From Lentinula raphanica (taxonomy: Eukaryota > Basidiomycota > Agaricomycetes > Agaricales > Omphalotaceae), in assembly GCA_027919835.1 (NCBI GenBank), contig JANVFP010000019.1, positions 558,001 to 622,000 of the forward strand: 64,000 nt of DNA, in the 5' to 3' direction. The notes under the pieces were generated by a model. That model was not told the origin of the DNA, did not search any database, and worked only from the letters and a program-made list of their open reading frames with translations. Shown here piece by piece: positions 33,075-44,505 of this stretch. Each line of letters opens with the position of its first letter. Within the stretch, counting starts at the first letter, position 1. The position numbers and the translations under genes are program-made.

Positions 33075-35935
33075 CTAGACACTTAACCGGCGCGTCTCTG
33101 GGAGGTCAGCGCTGGGCGGTCCAGGGAGCCTGTTTGGTATGCCGGGTTTCAACCTCTGAGTGCTAGGACCACCGTTAGCGGCACCACTTGGAGCGTTGCC
33201 AGTTTTCTGTGTGTTAACGTCAGCGTCAGGGACATGGGAAGAGTCGTTGACTCGACGTGCCTCGCCTTTCGGTTGAGACTCGTCCTCGTCCACGGTAACC
33301 CATTCCGAGTCCGCGTCATCATCAACTGACTTGACTTTCGGTTGGCCAGCTTTTTTTGACTTCAAAGGACGTATCGGAGGAGCAACTTGAACGTCATGCG
33401 CCTCCGTTGACTTCACTTTCGGTGTCCGGCTGTTCGAAAGGCCACCTGCATTCGACTTCGGAGTCGAAGGACTACTCTGAGGAGGAGGAACGTCAATGGG
33501 CGCCTGATTAGGCTCGGTAGGATTCGGCTGTGTCACAGGCGAGTTTGGCTTGTCCTGCGTAGCTTCGTGGGGGCTCGATTTGTCAACGTGAACCGGTGAC
33601 TCCACTTTTGTTGTCGGGCCACCTGCCTTCGACTTCGGAGTCGAAGGACCACTCTGAGGAGGAGGAACGTCAGTGGGCGGCTGGATAGGCCCAGTAGGAT
33701 TCGGCTGTGTCACAGGCGGATTTGGCTTGTCCTTCCCGGTATCTTCGTCAGAGCCCGATTCGTCTGAATCTTCACTATCACGAACTGACTCCACTTTCGT
33801 TGTCCGGCTGTTCGAATCGCCACCTGCCTTCGACGGCGAACTCGAAGGACCACTCGGAGGAGGAACGTCAGGATGCGCCTGGTCAGGCTCAGAAGGTTTC
33901 GGCTGTGTCGCTGCAGGCGAGTTTGGCTTGTCCTTGTCCTCGGTATCTTCGTCAGAGCCCGATTCGTCACCACTGTCATGAACTGACTCCACTTTCTTTG
34001 TCTGGCTGTTCGAAGGGCCATCTGCCTTTGAACTCGGAGGACCATCTGGCTTTGAACTTGAAGGACCATCTGCCTTCGAACTCGAAGGACCAGTCGGAGG
34101 AGGATCGTCCTGGCCATGCAGACTAGGATTCGGCGGTGCCATAGGCAAGTTCCCGTGCTTGGTATCCTGGGGGGGTTCCGGTTCGTGACCGGACTTCACT
34201 TGCGTTGTCCCGCTGATCAAAGGCCTGGCACCTGCCTGCGACGTCGAACCAAGATTGCCACCTGATTTTGCCATTGGCGGAGGAGGAGGTTTGACTTGCG
34301 GTTTCGGTCCACCCTTCTGGATTCCTTGGGTGGAACGGGATGGTATTGGGCTGATTCGTCCTGAGTTCCCTGACACCATTCCTGTCCATTCATGTATTAA
34401 ACCAGAGCAGCTCAATAAGAACTGCACGGGCTTCCTTAAGTCTTCCATCGTCCCACCGTAGCTACCACAGAATTTGAGTTCTGTATCGCTTGAAAAGCCA
34501 CAAAGGTGCATCAAGCCTGGTGTCACAAAATTGCGGACCCTCCTCTTGGCTTCAACGTCGGGTGCGGAATTCATGTCTTCGGAGCGCCCATAGGAGGTAA
34601 AATCGACTCTCGGTCCTACAATTCGTTTGACGGCTGGCAAATCATCCAAGTCGGACGGGGAATGTACCGACGTCGTTGCGTCTGAGTCGTAGTCTACGTC
34701 ATGGGGGTTACCTGGGGGAACAGCGAAGGCAGCTGATGGGGGTGGACCTCGAACGTTCCCGTGCACTGGAACTTTGGGGCCGGGAGCTCGAGGAGGAGGA
34801 GGAGGAGGAATGTCTCCATGACCACGGTTCCCCTTCTTCTCCCGCCTCGTTGATGGAACACCAGCCTCTACTTTGGTGTTCCGGTTTCTGGCCCTCTGCG
34901 TCATTTGAGGATCAGGTTGGCCGCGACCAGGAGGTGGTCGGAGTTGTTGGCGCCCAGGAGGTAAGGAGGAAATTCGTTGGTATCGGGAGTTCCCGTTCCC
35001 GGGCACATTACGTTGAGGTCCTCCTGTTGGACGGACAACATTAGGCAGCGAGGCTCCGCGGCCCCCGGACATCTGATGTGGGTATTGAGCGTGCCCTGGT
35101 TGGGTTTGTGCCCGGGCTCCGCCCATACTACGTGGATCTCGAAAGTCCTCTGTATGAGTGAATTGTTGAGGCCAGGGGGGCTCTTCAGGGCCCCCGGACA
35201 TGGGAAATAGGTATCGAGGGTCCTCTGTAGCAAACGCTTGGTGTCCAGCGTTCTCATCCCAACGAGCGGGGTCATTGTGTCGTTGTAAGCCCGCATTTTG
35301 GGGTGGAATTACGCCTACGTTGTCCTTATCATACCTATCAGCTGATGGGTCTTGAAGGGAATGGGCGCTCTTCTTGAGTTTCTATAGAATGATGGCGATC
35401 AATCGAGCGAACTCACCTCGGTTTTTTCTACTCTTGTCGGGTGGTACCACACCGCGGAAAAAAGTATTCAGCTTCGATTTGTCCTCCATTCGTTTGCTTT
35501 CTCTGAACATTGGCTCTGATTCTCGCTGAATTTGTAAAAAATGACGGTCTGAGAACAAGTTGACTCACTTCCGCCTCTGAAAAACCTTTCCAAGCACGAG
35601 TACTTCTGACGATCTGACTTTCCTGATGTCCCAGAACCGCTACCAGCACGCGATTCGAGTCTTGGATGATTTTGTCCTTGTCCAGGTGGTTCTGCTTGTC
35701 TACATACCGAGTCCGGGTCAAGGTTTGCGGGAGGACTGACGGATTTGGAGGAATCAGAATCCGACTCGAGCGTGCCTGTACCGCCGCTATGTGGAGTCAC
35801 AGCCTGTACGATCGATGAGCTAAGATCCCGAATTACATCAATGAACCCACTTACAACTGGTGCCGTCCAAGCAGCGCTGATGACAAGAAGACCAAGAAAG
35901 AGACGACAGACTTGGGAGTGCTGAGTTATATGCAT
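33075..35935 (-). CDS. Secreted proline-rich protein with internal repeats
   Basis: Large low-complexity protein of about 850 residues, function unknown. The first exon starts MHITQHSQVCRLFLGLLVISAAWTA, a signal peptide. Exons of continuous phase follow: ...RTRYVDKQNHLDKDKIIQDS..., ...MFRESKRMEDKSKLNTFFRG..., then a last exon of more than 2 kb beginning DPSADRYDKDNVG and ending LPETRRLSV. The mature part is rich in Pro, Ser, Gly, Asp and Lys. Near its middle, imperfect units run PSSSKADG..., TKVESV.DS..., ESGSDEDT..., KPN.PVTQPNPT..., VPPP...GPS.PKSKAGG, repeated about four times. No membrane segment is seen in the parts read. It may be a cell-wall or matrix protein. Gene model inferred by hand; exon 1-3 junctions are the least certain. 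Confidence 0.65.
33400..34110 (-). repeat. Intragenic repeat array of the proline-rich protein
   Basis: About four imperfect units of 120-190 bp, each encoding a block that goes through VPPP, GPS.S/PK, KAGG, TKVES and KPN.PVTQPNP. A shorter 30-36 bp repeat encoding DGPSSSKA/P lies at about 34010-34100. Such arrays expand and contract easily, so length differences between strains are likely. Confidence 0.7.
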
Positions 35936-37316
35936 TCTGCGTTGGGTGCGTGGTCTGTAGAGAGGCGAGTTGAAGGACGACGGTTGATAGTTGTAACGGA
36001 GAGACGGTGCGTGAATATTAGCGATACAGGAAGGAACGTTTATGAATGGATGCCACTTACATTCACTATTCTAGACTATTCTCTATCTTTTTTTGCCAGC
36101 AAAAAGAGACAGAGAGAAAGAGAGAGGGCGTATTGTGTTCGTGGCAGGAAGAAAGGGCGAAAATGTGAGTATTTCAGGCGATGCTGGGCCTATTCTGCTG
36201 AGCTCCGATAGGATAAAAAACTGAGGGTTATTTGCTTGAACGTTTCAGATTCCCTGAGATTCCACACAGCTTCTATGATCTATCACTGAACAAGGAAACG
36301 ACCGGGATGATACAGTCGACTCCCTCATAAGGCATACCACCCATAAGGCATACTCCCTTATATGGCATACTTTTTTTGTGATACCAACTCGGTTCGCAGG
36401 GATAAGGCATACAACCGCAGTAGGGCATAAGGCATAGACTTTTCCGGTCACCATAAGGCATACCTGCCTATTTTGGATGTCAAATCAACCATTTTAGGAG
36501 TAGATATCTCTATTTAGGGTAACCAGATTTTGATTGAATCCTCAAGATTTAATCAAAATTGTGTGAGATCTTAGAAAATGCCGCCAAATTCTCAAATTTT
36601 GTCAGTCCCACGGCTCTCAAAAGCCCGCTTCAAGCATGGCAAGAGAATACCAACATATATTACAACAATTTTCAAGGTTAATGAACACTGTTTTGACCCA
36701 AGAGCATCCTAGAACGGAAAATAAGTGTCAGAGGTCTCCCTCTTCAGGCACTTACAGGAGCTTACAGGTTAGCGCTGGTAAGCGCCCATCTCTCTTAAGT
36801 CATACTCTCTGAAAAGGCATACCTTTGGGCTGCTCCCGGGGGGTATGCCTTATGAGGGAGTCGACTGTAGCATGTTATCCTCATGGATCATCGGATAATC
36901 GATTTCGGATTATTTTGTGTGACCATCGCTGGTTATCGATGAACGTGAACATCAATCGTTAACTTGGAAATGGAGTGGGGGCCTTCTGTGGCCATGGTGC
37001 ATCGCTGATGACCTCTTCTCCTTCCCTATTACTTACTGTTCATACCATTAAGTTTCGCCACACTTGACGCGTCTGACGTCTTTCGTCTGGTCGCAGGTAC
37101 ATAGTTACCTGTCGTGGCCCGGTCGTGGCATCATGTTAACCTTCAAGCGCGCTGAAGCGCCCGTGGTGGCGCTCTTATAACTGATCACGTGTCACGCGTT
37201 CCCCTATTCATCGCGTCGTTCACTCTTCTCTTTAATTCTCTCCCTTTCCATCACTGTCGATGTCAATACACCGTGCTTTCTGAACTCGACCACCCCGCAC
37301 TATCTTGCTTTTTACA
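35936..37316. other. Intergenic region containing a miniature transposon
   Basis: About 1.4 kb without a host gene. The left part is the promoter side of the proline-rich protein gene. The middle is the TA-flanked element at 36313-36867. The right part (36870-37316) is the upstream region of the RING protein at 37317 and holds C/T-rich stretches just before the start. Confidence 0.5.
36313..36867. mobile_element. Tc1/mariner-like miniature transposon (555 bp) with iterated motif
   Basis: Perfect 26-bp terminal inverted repeats (36313-36338 and 36842-36867), starting CAGTCGACTCCCTCATAAGG, are flanked on both sides by TA (36311-36312 and 36868-36869). A TA target and a CAGT-type end are typical of Tc1/mariner/pogo transposons. 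There is no transposase frame. ATAAGGCATA occurs five times exactly in the left part (36327, 36343, 36402, 36427, 36453), with variants near 36360 and 36822 and an inverted copy in the right repeat. Perfect end repeats point to a recent insertion. The iterated motif may be a transposase-binding array. Confidence 0.85.
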
Positions 37317-38660
37317 ATGGCTCACGGCCACTGTCAGGTGTGCCTAGGGTACTACTCCATATCAAACTTCCAAGTTCTTCCTTGCGGTAAGCTTTGCATA
37401 ACCAAAGCACAAGACCTCACGTAGACCTCAACATTCTCAGGTCATGGTGGCTGCAAATCCTGCCTTGGGCGGATATTCAATTCAGGCACCCAGAAGGGCA
37501 CCTGCTGGACTTGTCGACGCGAAGTTCGTCGAAACGAAGCTCATCGAATCTACATCGACGTGGTTGATTCAAAAGTGGCAACTGTCCAGCATACTATCGA
37601 AGCTCTGGAGAGGATGGACTCGAACGTGAAAGGAACGAGCCAGGCGATGAAGGAAATAGCTGAAGAGATAGAATGTGATAACGAACGAGCGGTGAGTTCG
37701 TTGTTGTCGCTTCTTGATATAATTTGTATATTCAATAACATTACAGGAGCTGCTCCGAAGAGCCATCGAAGATTACGATCAGCGTATAGTCCCTGTGCTC
37801 CGAAAGGCGCATGACCAAGCGGAGGAGTTGACGCAACTGCGAAAAGAACTAGCTCGCGCGCAGGCAGAAATAGGATCATTTGATCATGTTCGTAAGACCA
37901 ACAAAAAGCAGAAGGACATTATCAAGGGCTTGGAGTCTGAACTTAAGCAGTGGCAGAAGGAAGGCGAACAGGCTGTATCAAGACTGGGTCAGGTGTCGAG
38001 GGATTACTTGGCCTTGAAGGCGCAAACCGAACTTGACTTGGAGGAAAAGAAGAAGGTAGAAGAGGATAACTCCAATTTGCGGGGGACACTAGAACGACAA
38101 GCTCGAGAAGTAAGCTTTTCGGGGTTTGCCTTTGTCCTATGCTGATAGTGAATGACTTTACATAGGCCCGTTCTCAAAAAGTCAAGGTCCGAGCTTTGAA
38201 AGACGAAATCGCCAGCCTCAAGAAACGGAACGAAAGCCTCGAAGAAGAGTCTCAGTCGGTCAAATTCGACGAGTCCCTACAAGTATACATGTCTGATGAT
38301 TACGGTGGCAATGTGAGGAGTAGTTGGTTCAATCCTTCATGTTTCTAACCTTGAGCCTATCAGGACCTTCTCTCGTTTTCTTCCCCCGCACGACCTTCCT
38401 CGCCCCCTGAACGGGCCCGGAAAAAAATTCGATCTTCCGGCCTCTCCCAGATCACGAACGGGTTACACATAGAAGTTGACCTCGAGATCGATTCTGGCAT
38501 GCCACGCCCAGGATTCTCTTCAGATTGGAAGATGACGGATACCACGACGAAGAGGAACACAATATCGTCATCGTCCAACTTTCCAATTCCTCTCGATAAG
38601 CATGGGAGACCCAAGGTTTCGGTGCAAACGGGTCCCATACGATCCAGACGGGTTCCTTGA
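37317..38660 (+). CDS. RING-finger coiled-coil protein
   Basis: Probable E3 ubiquitin ligase, partner unknown. The N-terminus MAHGHCQVC, then CGHGGCKSC and CWTC, forms a C3HC4 RING in about 55 residues, split by an intron after PC. A long coiled coil follows (about residues 90-250; for example QAEELTQLRKELARAQAEI, KQKDIIKGLESELKQWQKE, VRALKDEIASLKKRNESLEE). The C-terminus is Ser/Pro-rich and ends PIRSRRVP at the TGA of 38658-38660. It has at least four introns, all GT-AG. The gene at 56965-57921 has the same design, so the two may be members of one family. Confidence 0.8.
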
Positions 38661-38960
38661 GTTCGTAATAATTCATGGAAATTTTGTGCCCAAATGCCTA
38701 TTAGTAGTTTACCCCAGAGTGTACATACCAGTTCGTAGCCGTAACATACCCGCAATGAAAGAAAGACAAAATTTGAGAAGCTCTCCGACGGTGAGAGAGA
38801 TGAACGTTGCGCTGTGCAAGGTCCAGGCCTGAGGGCGGGGGATTCTATAAATTACTCCGGAGGCCGCTTTCGCTTGAGTCTATGCGCTGTGTTTGATTTT
38901 CCGTCGGATTTGGGTTTGCCCTCCTACTACCACGTACTCGAGCTGGTTCACAGCCAGTTG

Positions 38961-41900
38961 ATGTCGTTGTGGACTCATTCTGCCTCTTCGAAATGGGCTG
39001 AGGAAGTTGCAATGGCTTCCATGCAGAACACCAGCCAAACCGCTCCCAGCACGACCTCCAAATCCTTCGATCTTCCCATTCCTGTTATCCAGAAACAGTC
39101 TTCTCAATCCTCGTCGAAAACTAAACGTGGTCTCATCGCCGGATTGAACTCGTTCGTGTACTCGCGCACATACAACGTCTTTCGAAGAGTATCAAAGACT
39201 CTCGCTGCTCCGTCGTCAGGCACAGTCGTTCGAGAAAGTTTGGAAGGCATTCAGCATGCATTGGAGGAGAATCGGTCGACCTTAGAGGAAGACCCAGCGG
39301 TGCATGTGGAGGCGAATTATAAAGATGAAGTGGTGGAGGAGGTCGTGGTGGACAGAGTATGGAACGAAGCTTCGACGAAAACCTCAGTAAAGTCTAAAGC
39401 ACTTTCGGAGTCCGATGGAGGCGAGATGTGTCCTGAATCCTCAATTGGTGCTCCAGATATACAGGTTCACGACAAAAAGACCACGGTGTTGATCGTATTC
39501 TGGACACTCTATCATCACTGGCAACAATTCTTCAATCCGAATTTTGAAGATGTAAACAAAGAGCTGCATTATGAAAGGGAGAATTGGGCTCATTCTAAAC
39601 GTCTTTCCCTTTGGGCTTCTGTGTTCTTCATCGGGAATTGGATTCTAGGTGCTGCCTTGATCCCTACACCGGCAGTGTTGTTGGACAAGGTGCGTCTCCA
39701 CTTCGGTGGAATGCATTTCTATGACTAACACACATTTCGCAGATATACTACTACGGGGTACGTCGAACTGAGTCTCTTGTTCATCCGAGCGGTCCACCTT
39801 ACCTGATTACAATTTCATACTTCACAGTTCGCCCCTTGCAGTGAGCAAACCGTTTCCCGACTGATATAATTTGAAGTCTCTTATCGCCTTCCAGCTGCTG
39901 TACCTCTGGTATTGTTCTGTGCTTTCAATTACCCTAGAGATCATACCAAATTGTACCAATGCTTCCTATTCATCTCAACATGGTCCTGGTAAGGCTTCAA
40001 GCTTTTCCATCGACATGCATCTCGAACTCGTCCCGCAGGTCATACTACCAAGTTCTCTTCGGTTTCCTCTGTGGCTATTCTGGACGAAACGACCTGTTCA
40101 CGTGTGGTTCGAAAGATTTCTCCTCCACATTCTAGTGAGTGGTCTGATCCACCATAATTCCGTGCTTCTGAAACGTGCATGCATTCCAGTTATACGACTG
40201 CGCTACAAACGGTCGCCCTGTTCGGACTGGATCTCAAAAGGTTTCCTGCTCTCCTGGGCGCGGTAATCTTCATCGTGTTGTCTGGGTTTCTCATCATACC
40301 TGAGAAAGTCAAGTATGTAACTATCGCCTATATTGGGTCTGCTGTGTGGCTGAAGCTTGCTCCTCTTTTTCAGTTGGATGCGGAGTATGTTTCTTTACCT
40401 ACTGTCAGCGAGTATTCACCGGCTCATCATCTCAAGATGCGGTCAACTTCGGTTTTTTTCAGTTGTTCCTCATGTACATGCACTACCAACGAGAGATGGT
40501 TCGCGTTCGGATTTTACTGACTTGTTCCGGCAATTGACTTCCTCGTTCACAGTCTGCACGCCATCTGTTCGCTTTACGAATAGAGCTCAAAGAACAATTC
40601 GAACGTACACAGAAGGCCCAAATCAACGAAAGAAAGGCTGCGGATTCCAAATACAGATTGACCTCGTAAGGCACCTTTTATGTGTCGCAGCTTGTTAAAC
40701 TAAGAATTATTTGTTTGATTCTAGTTATGTCTTCCATGATAAGTCTTTCTCCCACCCCGTTTCGTATTCCTAGCTCATCCGGTACTAGCACAGGTCCGAG
40801 TTCCCTTGAACACTGCGTGTACGTGTATTCGATTGCCTGAACTCGATAGTTTTGACCATGGCTTAACAATATTTTCAGTGCTCGCTGTTCAAAACATGTC
40901 TGCGTCTGGGACTATCGCCAAAAGCTTGGAACTTGAGTTCACAGCGCTAGAAGGGAGTCTGAGTATGATGTCTAAAGGTCGGTACCTTCCTTCCTATCCT
41001 GTTCACAATTGACATTCCCCACAGTGCTGAACGACGTGCTTGACTTGTGAGAACTCCAACGCTTTGGGTTTGCGAATGGAGCTGATATTAGGTTAAGCAA
41101 TCGAATGGATAGCGGAAAATTCGAATCTCTGTCAAGAGTACGTTTCGTTTATTGGTTTTTTATTTACATCAAAATTCACAGAATTATACCCAGCCATATG
41201 CATTCCACCATGTCATGCGCTCAATGTTCCTGCCTCTTCGTTTGGCTACAGACGCACGGAATCTTGAACTCGTGACGGACCTTGACATGAACATTGACGA
41301 GGTAAACGTTCTCCTGCATTAATACATGCAATTAGTTTTTCACCCAAATACAGGTCGCTCGACGTGCTGCATACGAAGCCTTGGGTGAAGATCGTGAAAC
41401 GATTGACAAACACCTCAAGGAGCAGCCCAGTGGGGAAAGCCATTTTGGAATTGTTGTCGGAGATGAGACTAGGTTACGACAAATAGTTACCAATTTATCG
41501 AGGTGAGTTCAGTATGATCATTTTTATATCAACGCCGCTACAACAAAGTCTGTAGTAACGCGTGCAAATTTACCTCGGCGGGAGGCAAGGTCATTATCCG
41601 GACGCGCCTGATCCTTCCTTCTCCCTCACCGTGTCCCACTACTAATCCCGACGAAGAATGCAATGATCAAGATTCGTGCCTCGATGAGTCGCTCACCAAG
41701 CATAACGTTGAGAAACACGATCAGGAAACCAATGTAGACAATCGAATCGTGGTCAGAATCGAAGTAACGGATACTGGATCAGGTATCCGACCTCAGGATA
41801 TGGCTCAGTCGAAGTTGTTCTGTATGTCGGCACAATCTGGGTGAAGGTGTGGTATTGACAGTTGTTTTTGTTCTCTAGCTGCGTTCAATCAAACTGAACA

Positions 41901-43335
41901 AGGTCGCCAACAAGGTGATTATAATTGTCTTACCATCCCTGGTTGAAGACTGATCATATCTACTCACCCCCCAGGTGGCAAGGGAACAGGGCTCGGTCTA
42001 GCTCTCGTTCGTCTCATCGTAAAGTTGAGCGGAGGACGCCTAGGCGTGCGCTCGCGTGTCGGAGAAGGATCAACATTCTGGGTCGAGCTGCCTTTGGGAA
42101 TCGGGGTGAAGGCTATGCTGAGCGCAGACGAAAACAATGTCTTCTCATCCCCTGCTCGCAACCTCTCCTCGAATACCTTCCGTCAATTGATCAAGTCGAA
42201 AAACCGAAGTAACTCCACACAATCGAAGAATAGTATAGTCGATGCTGTAGACGCGGCTGCACAACGAACGGCGCAGCCTTCGCCGATGAACCTACGGTCG
42301 ACCACAGCGCTACATAGGCTAATGGACCAAGGCAAGTAACCAGCTTTTCTTGAACTTTTCAAAGCTAATGTTTACATCTCAAGGCGGTAGTGTCGAGCTG
42401 AACTTGGCGAAATTTGAATCCCATTCGGCTGTACCTACCCGAATGATTGGAGATCGTTCGACAGGGACGGACCTACCAATGGAAGTCCTCACACGAGAGG
42501 AATCCCGACGCTCTGATGCTTCTGTTCATCGAATACAGCCTCAGACCGATACTGAGTCTGAATCCATTACCAGCTCCAAGTCCTCACGGCGCGCATCCGC
42601 AAGACCCACCTATGTTCCTCTACCAAGCCCCAAAACATTCATGTTCGATCCAAATAACTCCACGGGGACGTCTACATCGTCTATGCCAACCATATCTCCA
42701 ACACATCTTCCACCTTCTCCTTTAGCCAACAGAGCATTCCCACCTCCATCTCCGTCCGCGCCGCTGTTTAGTCAACCGTTGAATGTCCTTGTCGTGGACG
42801 ATGATGCCTTGACGCGGACGTTGATGAGACGTATGCTGGAACGGATGGGATGTGAGGTTACCACGGCGGAGAATGGTGACCTCGCTTTGAAGATATTGCT
42901 CGCGCCAGATTCAGATGAGGAAGGGAGTAGTCCTGAAGTCGAGGGTTGTTCGACCTCCGACCAACCTGTATCGACTGAGATGCAGTGTAAATTTCATATA
43001 ATATTTCTGGATAACCAGATGCCGGTGCTTTCTGGGGTAAAGGCAATTGCGAGATTGAGGGAACTTGGAAGACGGGATTTTGTTGTAGGTGTAACAGGTA
43101 TGTGCTCATTGCCGTACCTGCGATCAACGTATACTGAAAGGATCGACGATAGGGAATGCGCTAGTCACAGATCAAAAAGAGTATTTGGACGCTGGAGTTG
43201 ACCAGTGAGTAGTTACATTGGTTCTTCTTCGTGAAATTCTCATCTCTCCTTCAAAGCGTTCTTACCAAACCTGTACTCGAACGAAGTCTTCGAAATATGC
43301 TGCAACTCGCAGACGATAGGCGAAAACTTCCATGA
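38961..43335 (+). CDS. Hybrid histidine kinase, membrane-anchored
   Basis: Two-component sensor with kinase and receiver in one chain, feeding a phosphorelay such as Ypd1-Ssk1/Skn7. The first in-frame ATG is at 38961; ATG 39012 ([11 protein letters not shown]) is also possible. The N-terminal part is hydrophilic, then several hydrophobic segments follow ([46 protein letters not shown]). Kinase boxes: H-box FHEVRVPLN, N-box [15 protein letters not shown]1 DTGSGI, G2 [10 protein letters not shown] Ser/Pro-rich linker leads to the receiver: [16 protein letters not shown], phospho-acceptor Asp in FLDNQMP, conserved Lys in LTKPV. It has many small introns; the last two, in the receiver, restore [25 protein letters not shown]. 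The stimulus is unknown; no PAS, GAF or HAMP domain is recognised. Confidence 0.85.
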
Positions 43336-43522
43336 CACGATCTACTTAATATTTGTTCTTTTCCATATCTAACTTATTTCGCAACACCACTGTAGCACTA
43401 GTCATCTTGTTCTACCATATAATACGTTTAGCTATCTATCTACCAGGATGTTACGATTTGTAGCGAAAGAAAATAAGAGGACGAATATTTGAAGGCCGAA
43501 TCAAAGGCCGATTCGGTAACCC
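43336..43522. other. Short intergenic region
   Basis: 187 bp between the histidine kinase stop and the VPS25 start, both on the plus strand. No feature recognised. Confidence 0.5.
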
Positions 43523-44311
43523 ATGGCTCTTTCAACTCATACAACCACCTCAGGTCTGAATTGGACATGGTCTTTTCATCACTCACCATCTCACCGATAT
43601 TCCACAGGTTTTCTGCTTCCTTCCATTCATTCTGCTCCGCCATTCTTCACGTCAGTCTGAGCAAGTTGCAATCTGTTAAGACGTGCTTAAGAGAAAACTA
43701 GACAACAACCTCATCCCACCAGTCTATCAATCGCAACCGATCAATGGATCCAAATCATTCTCAAATACGCAAGACACAGAAGGCTTTTCACAATTAGAGT
43801 GCAAGATGCAGAAACACCAGGGAACGTTTGGGATGAAATACTGAGGAACGAGCGTATCAATCGTGCGCAATACATCTGTTGTTCTTCTCCCAAGTCGGCT
43901 CACGTCTTCCAGGAAAACTTCTTCCCTCATATCTATTCTACATCTTCACGCAAATGGTTTCCCGCAAAGTTGCCGCATACGACCCTCCCAAGCAGGATAG
44001 GTCAGTTTTGATATACTGGCGGTTACCTGAGGAATGGGCGGAAGTCTTGTACGAATGGGTACGTCCGTTCCCTGTCTTGCTTCTTCGAATTAACATCAGC
44101 CCATCTTCAGGTATCATCAACCGGAAACCTGAACACCATCATGACTTTCTATGAAATCACTGACCCCCCAATCGAATCACCTTTATCCGCACTTCCTATA
44201 CCTCTCCTCCGACAAGCGATAGCCATCCTTGTCAAATCCAATCGTGCACAAATCATAGCCATATCAGAAGGCGAAGGCGTACGATTCTTTCCTACGACAA
44301 TCAAAGCGTGA
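43523..44311 (+). CDS. VPS25: ESCRT-II subunit Vps25
   Basis: Subunit of the endosomal ESCRT-II complex, which acts in sorting ubiquitinated membrane proteins into multivesicular bodies and recruits ESCRT-III. Five exons, 43523-43553, 43608-43650, 43702-43862, 43913-44058 and 44111-44311, give 193 residues, normal for the family. The protein starts MALSTHTTTSGFLLPSIHSAPPFFT, then WIQIILKYARHRRLF, KLLPSYLFYIFTQMV, and the diagnostic VLIYWRLPEEWAEVLYEW followed by STGNLNTIMTFYEIT. It ends with the second winged-helix pattern (LLRQAIAILVKSNRAQII). All junctions keep frame. It is a core cellular gene with no oddity. Confidence 0.93.
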
Positions 44312-44467
44312 CTATTGCATTGTCAGGAATATATTATTAGTACGATACCGAACTACTTCAAGAATTGATGAATATTTTCAGGACATATCACATTGTAGAA
44401 GATGGTCGGACCGTTTCGACTATGCTTGATCTGCTGCTTCTAGTCAGGTGGGATGTCTGAGGGACGT

Positions 44468-44476
44468 TATAAAAGG
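44468..44476 (+). promoter_or_regulatory. TATA box of the beta-galactosidase gene
   Basis: TATAAAAGG lies 38 bp before the ATG at 44506, an unusually clear core promoter in this window. Confidence 0.6.
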
Positions 44477-44505
44477 ACTGAATACTCACAACAAGCAAAC
44501 GAGCC

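Noticed and set aside
35428..35721. Separate small gene upstream of the proline-rich protein
   Set aside because: Its frame (VDKQNHLDKDKIIQDS...) joins in phase to the signal-peptide exon before it and the MEDKSKLNTFF exon after it, so it is an internal exon.
36327..36462. CRISPR-like array from the repeated ATAAGGCATA
   Set aside because: Repeat is only 10 bp, spacing is irregular, the host is a eukaryote, and the motif lies inside a transposon with inverted ends.
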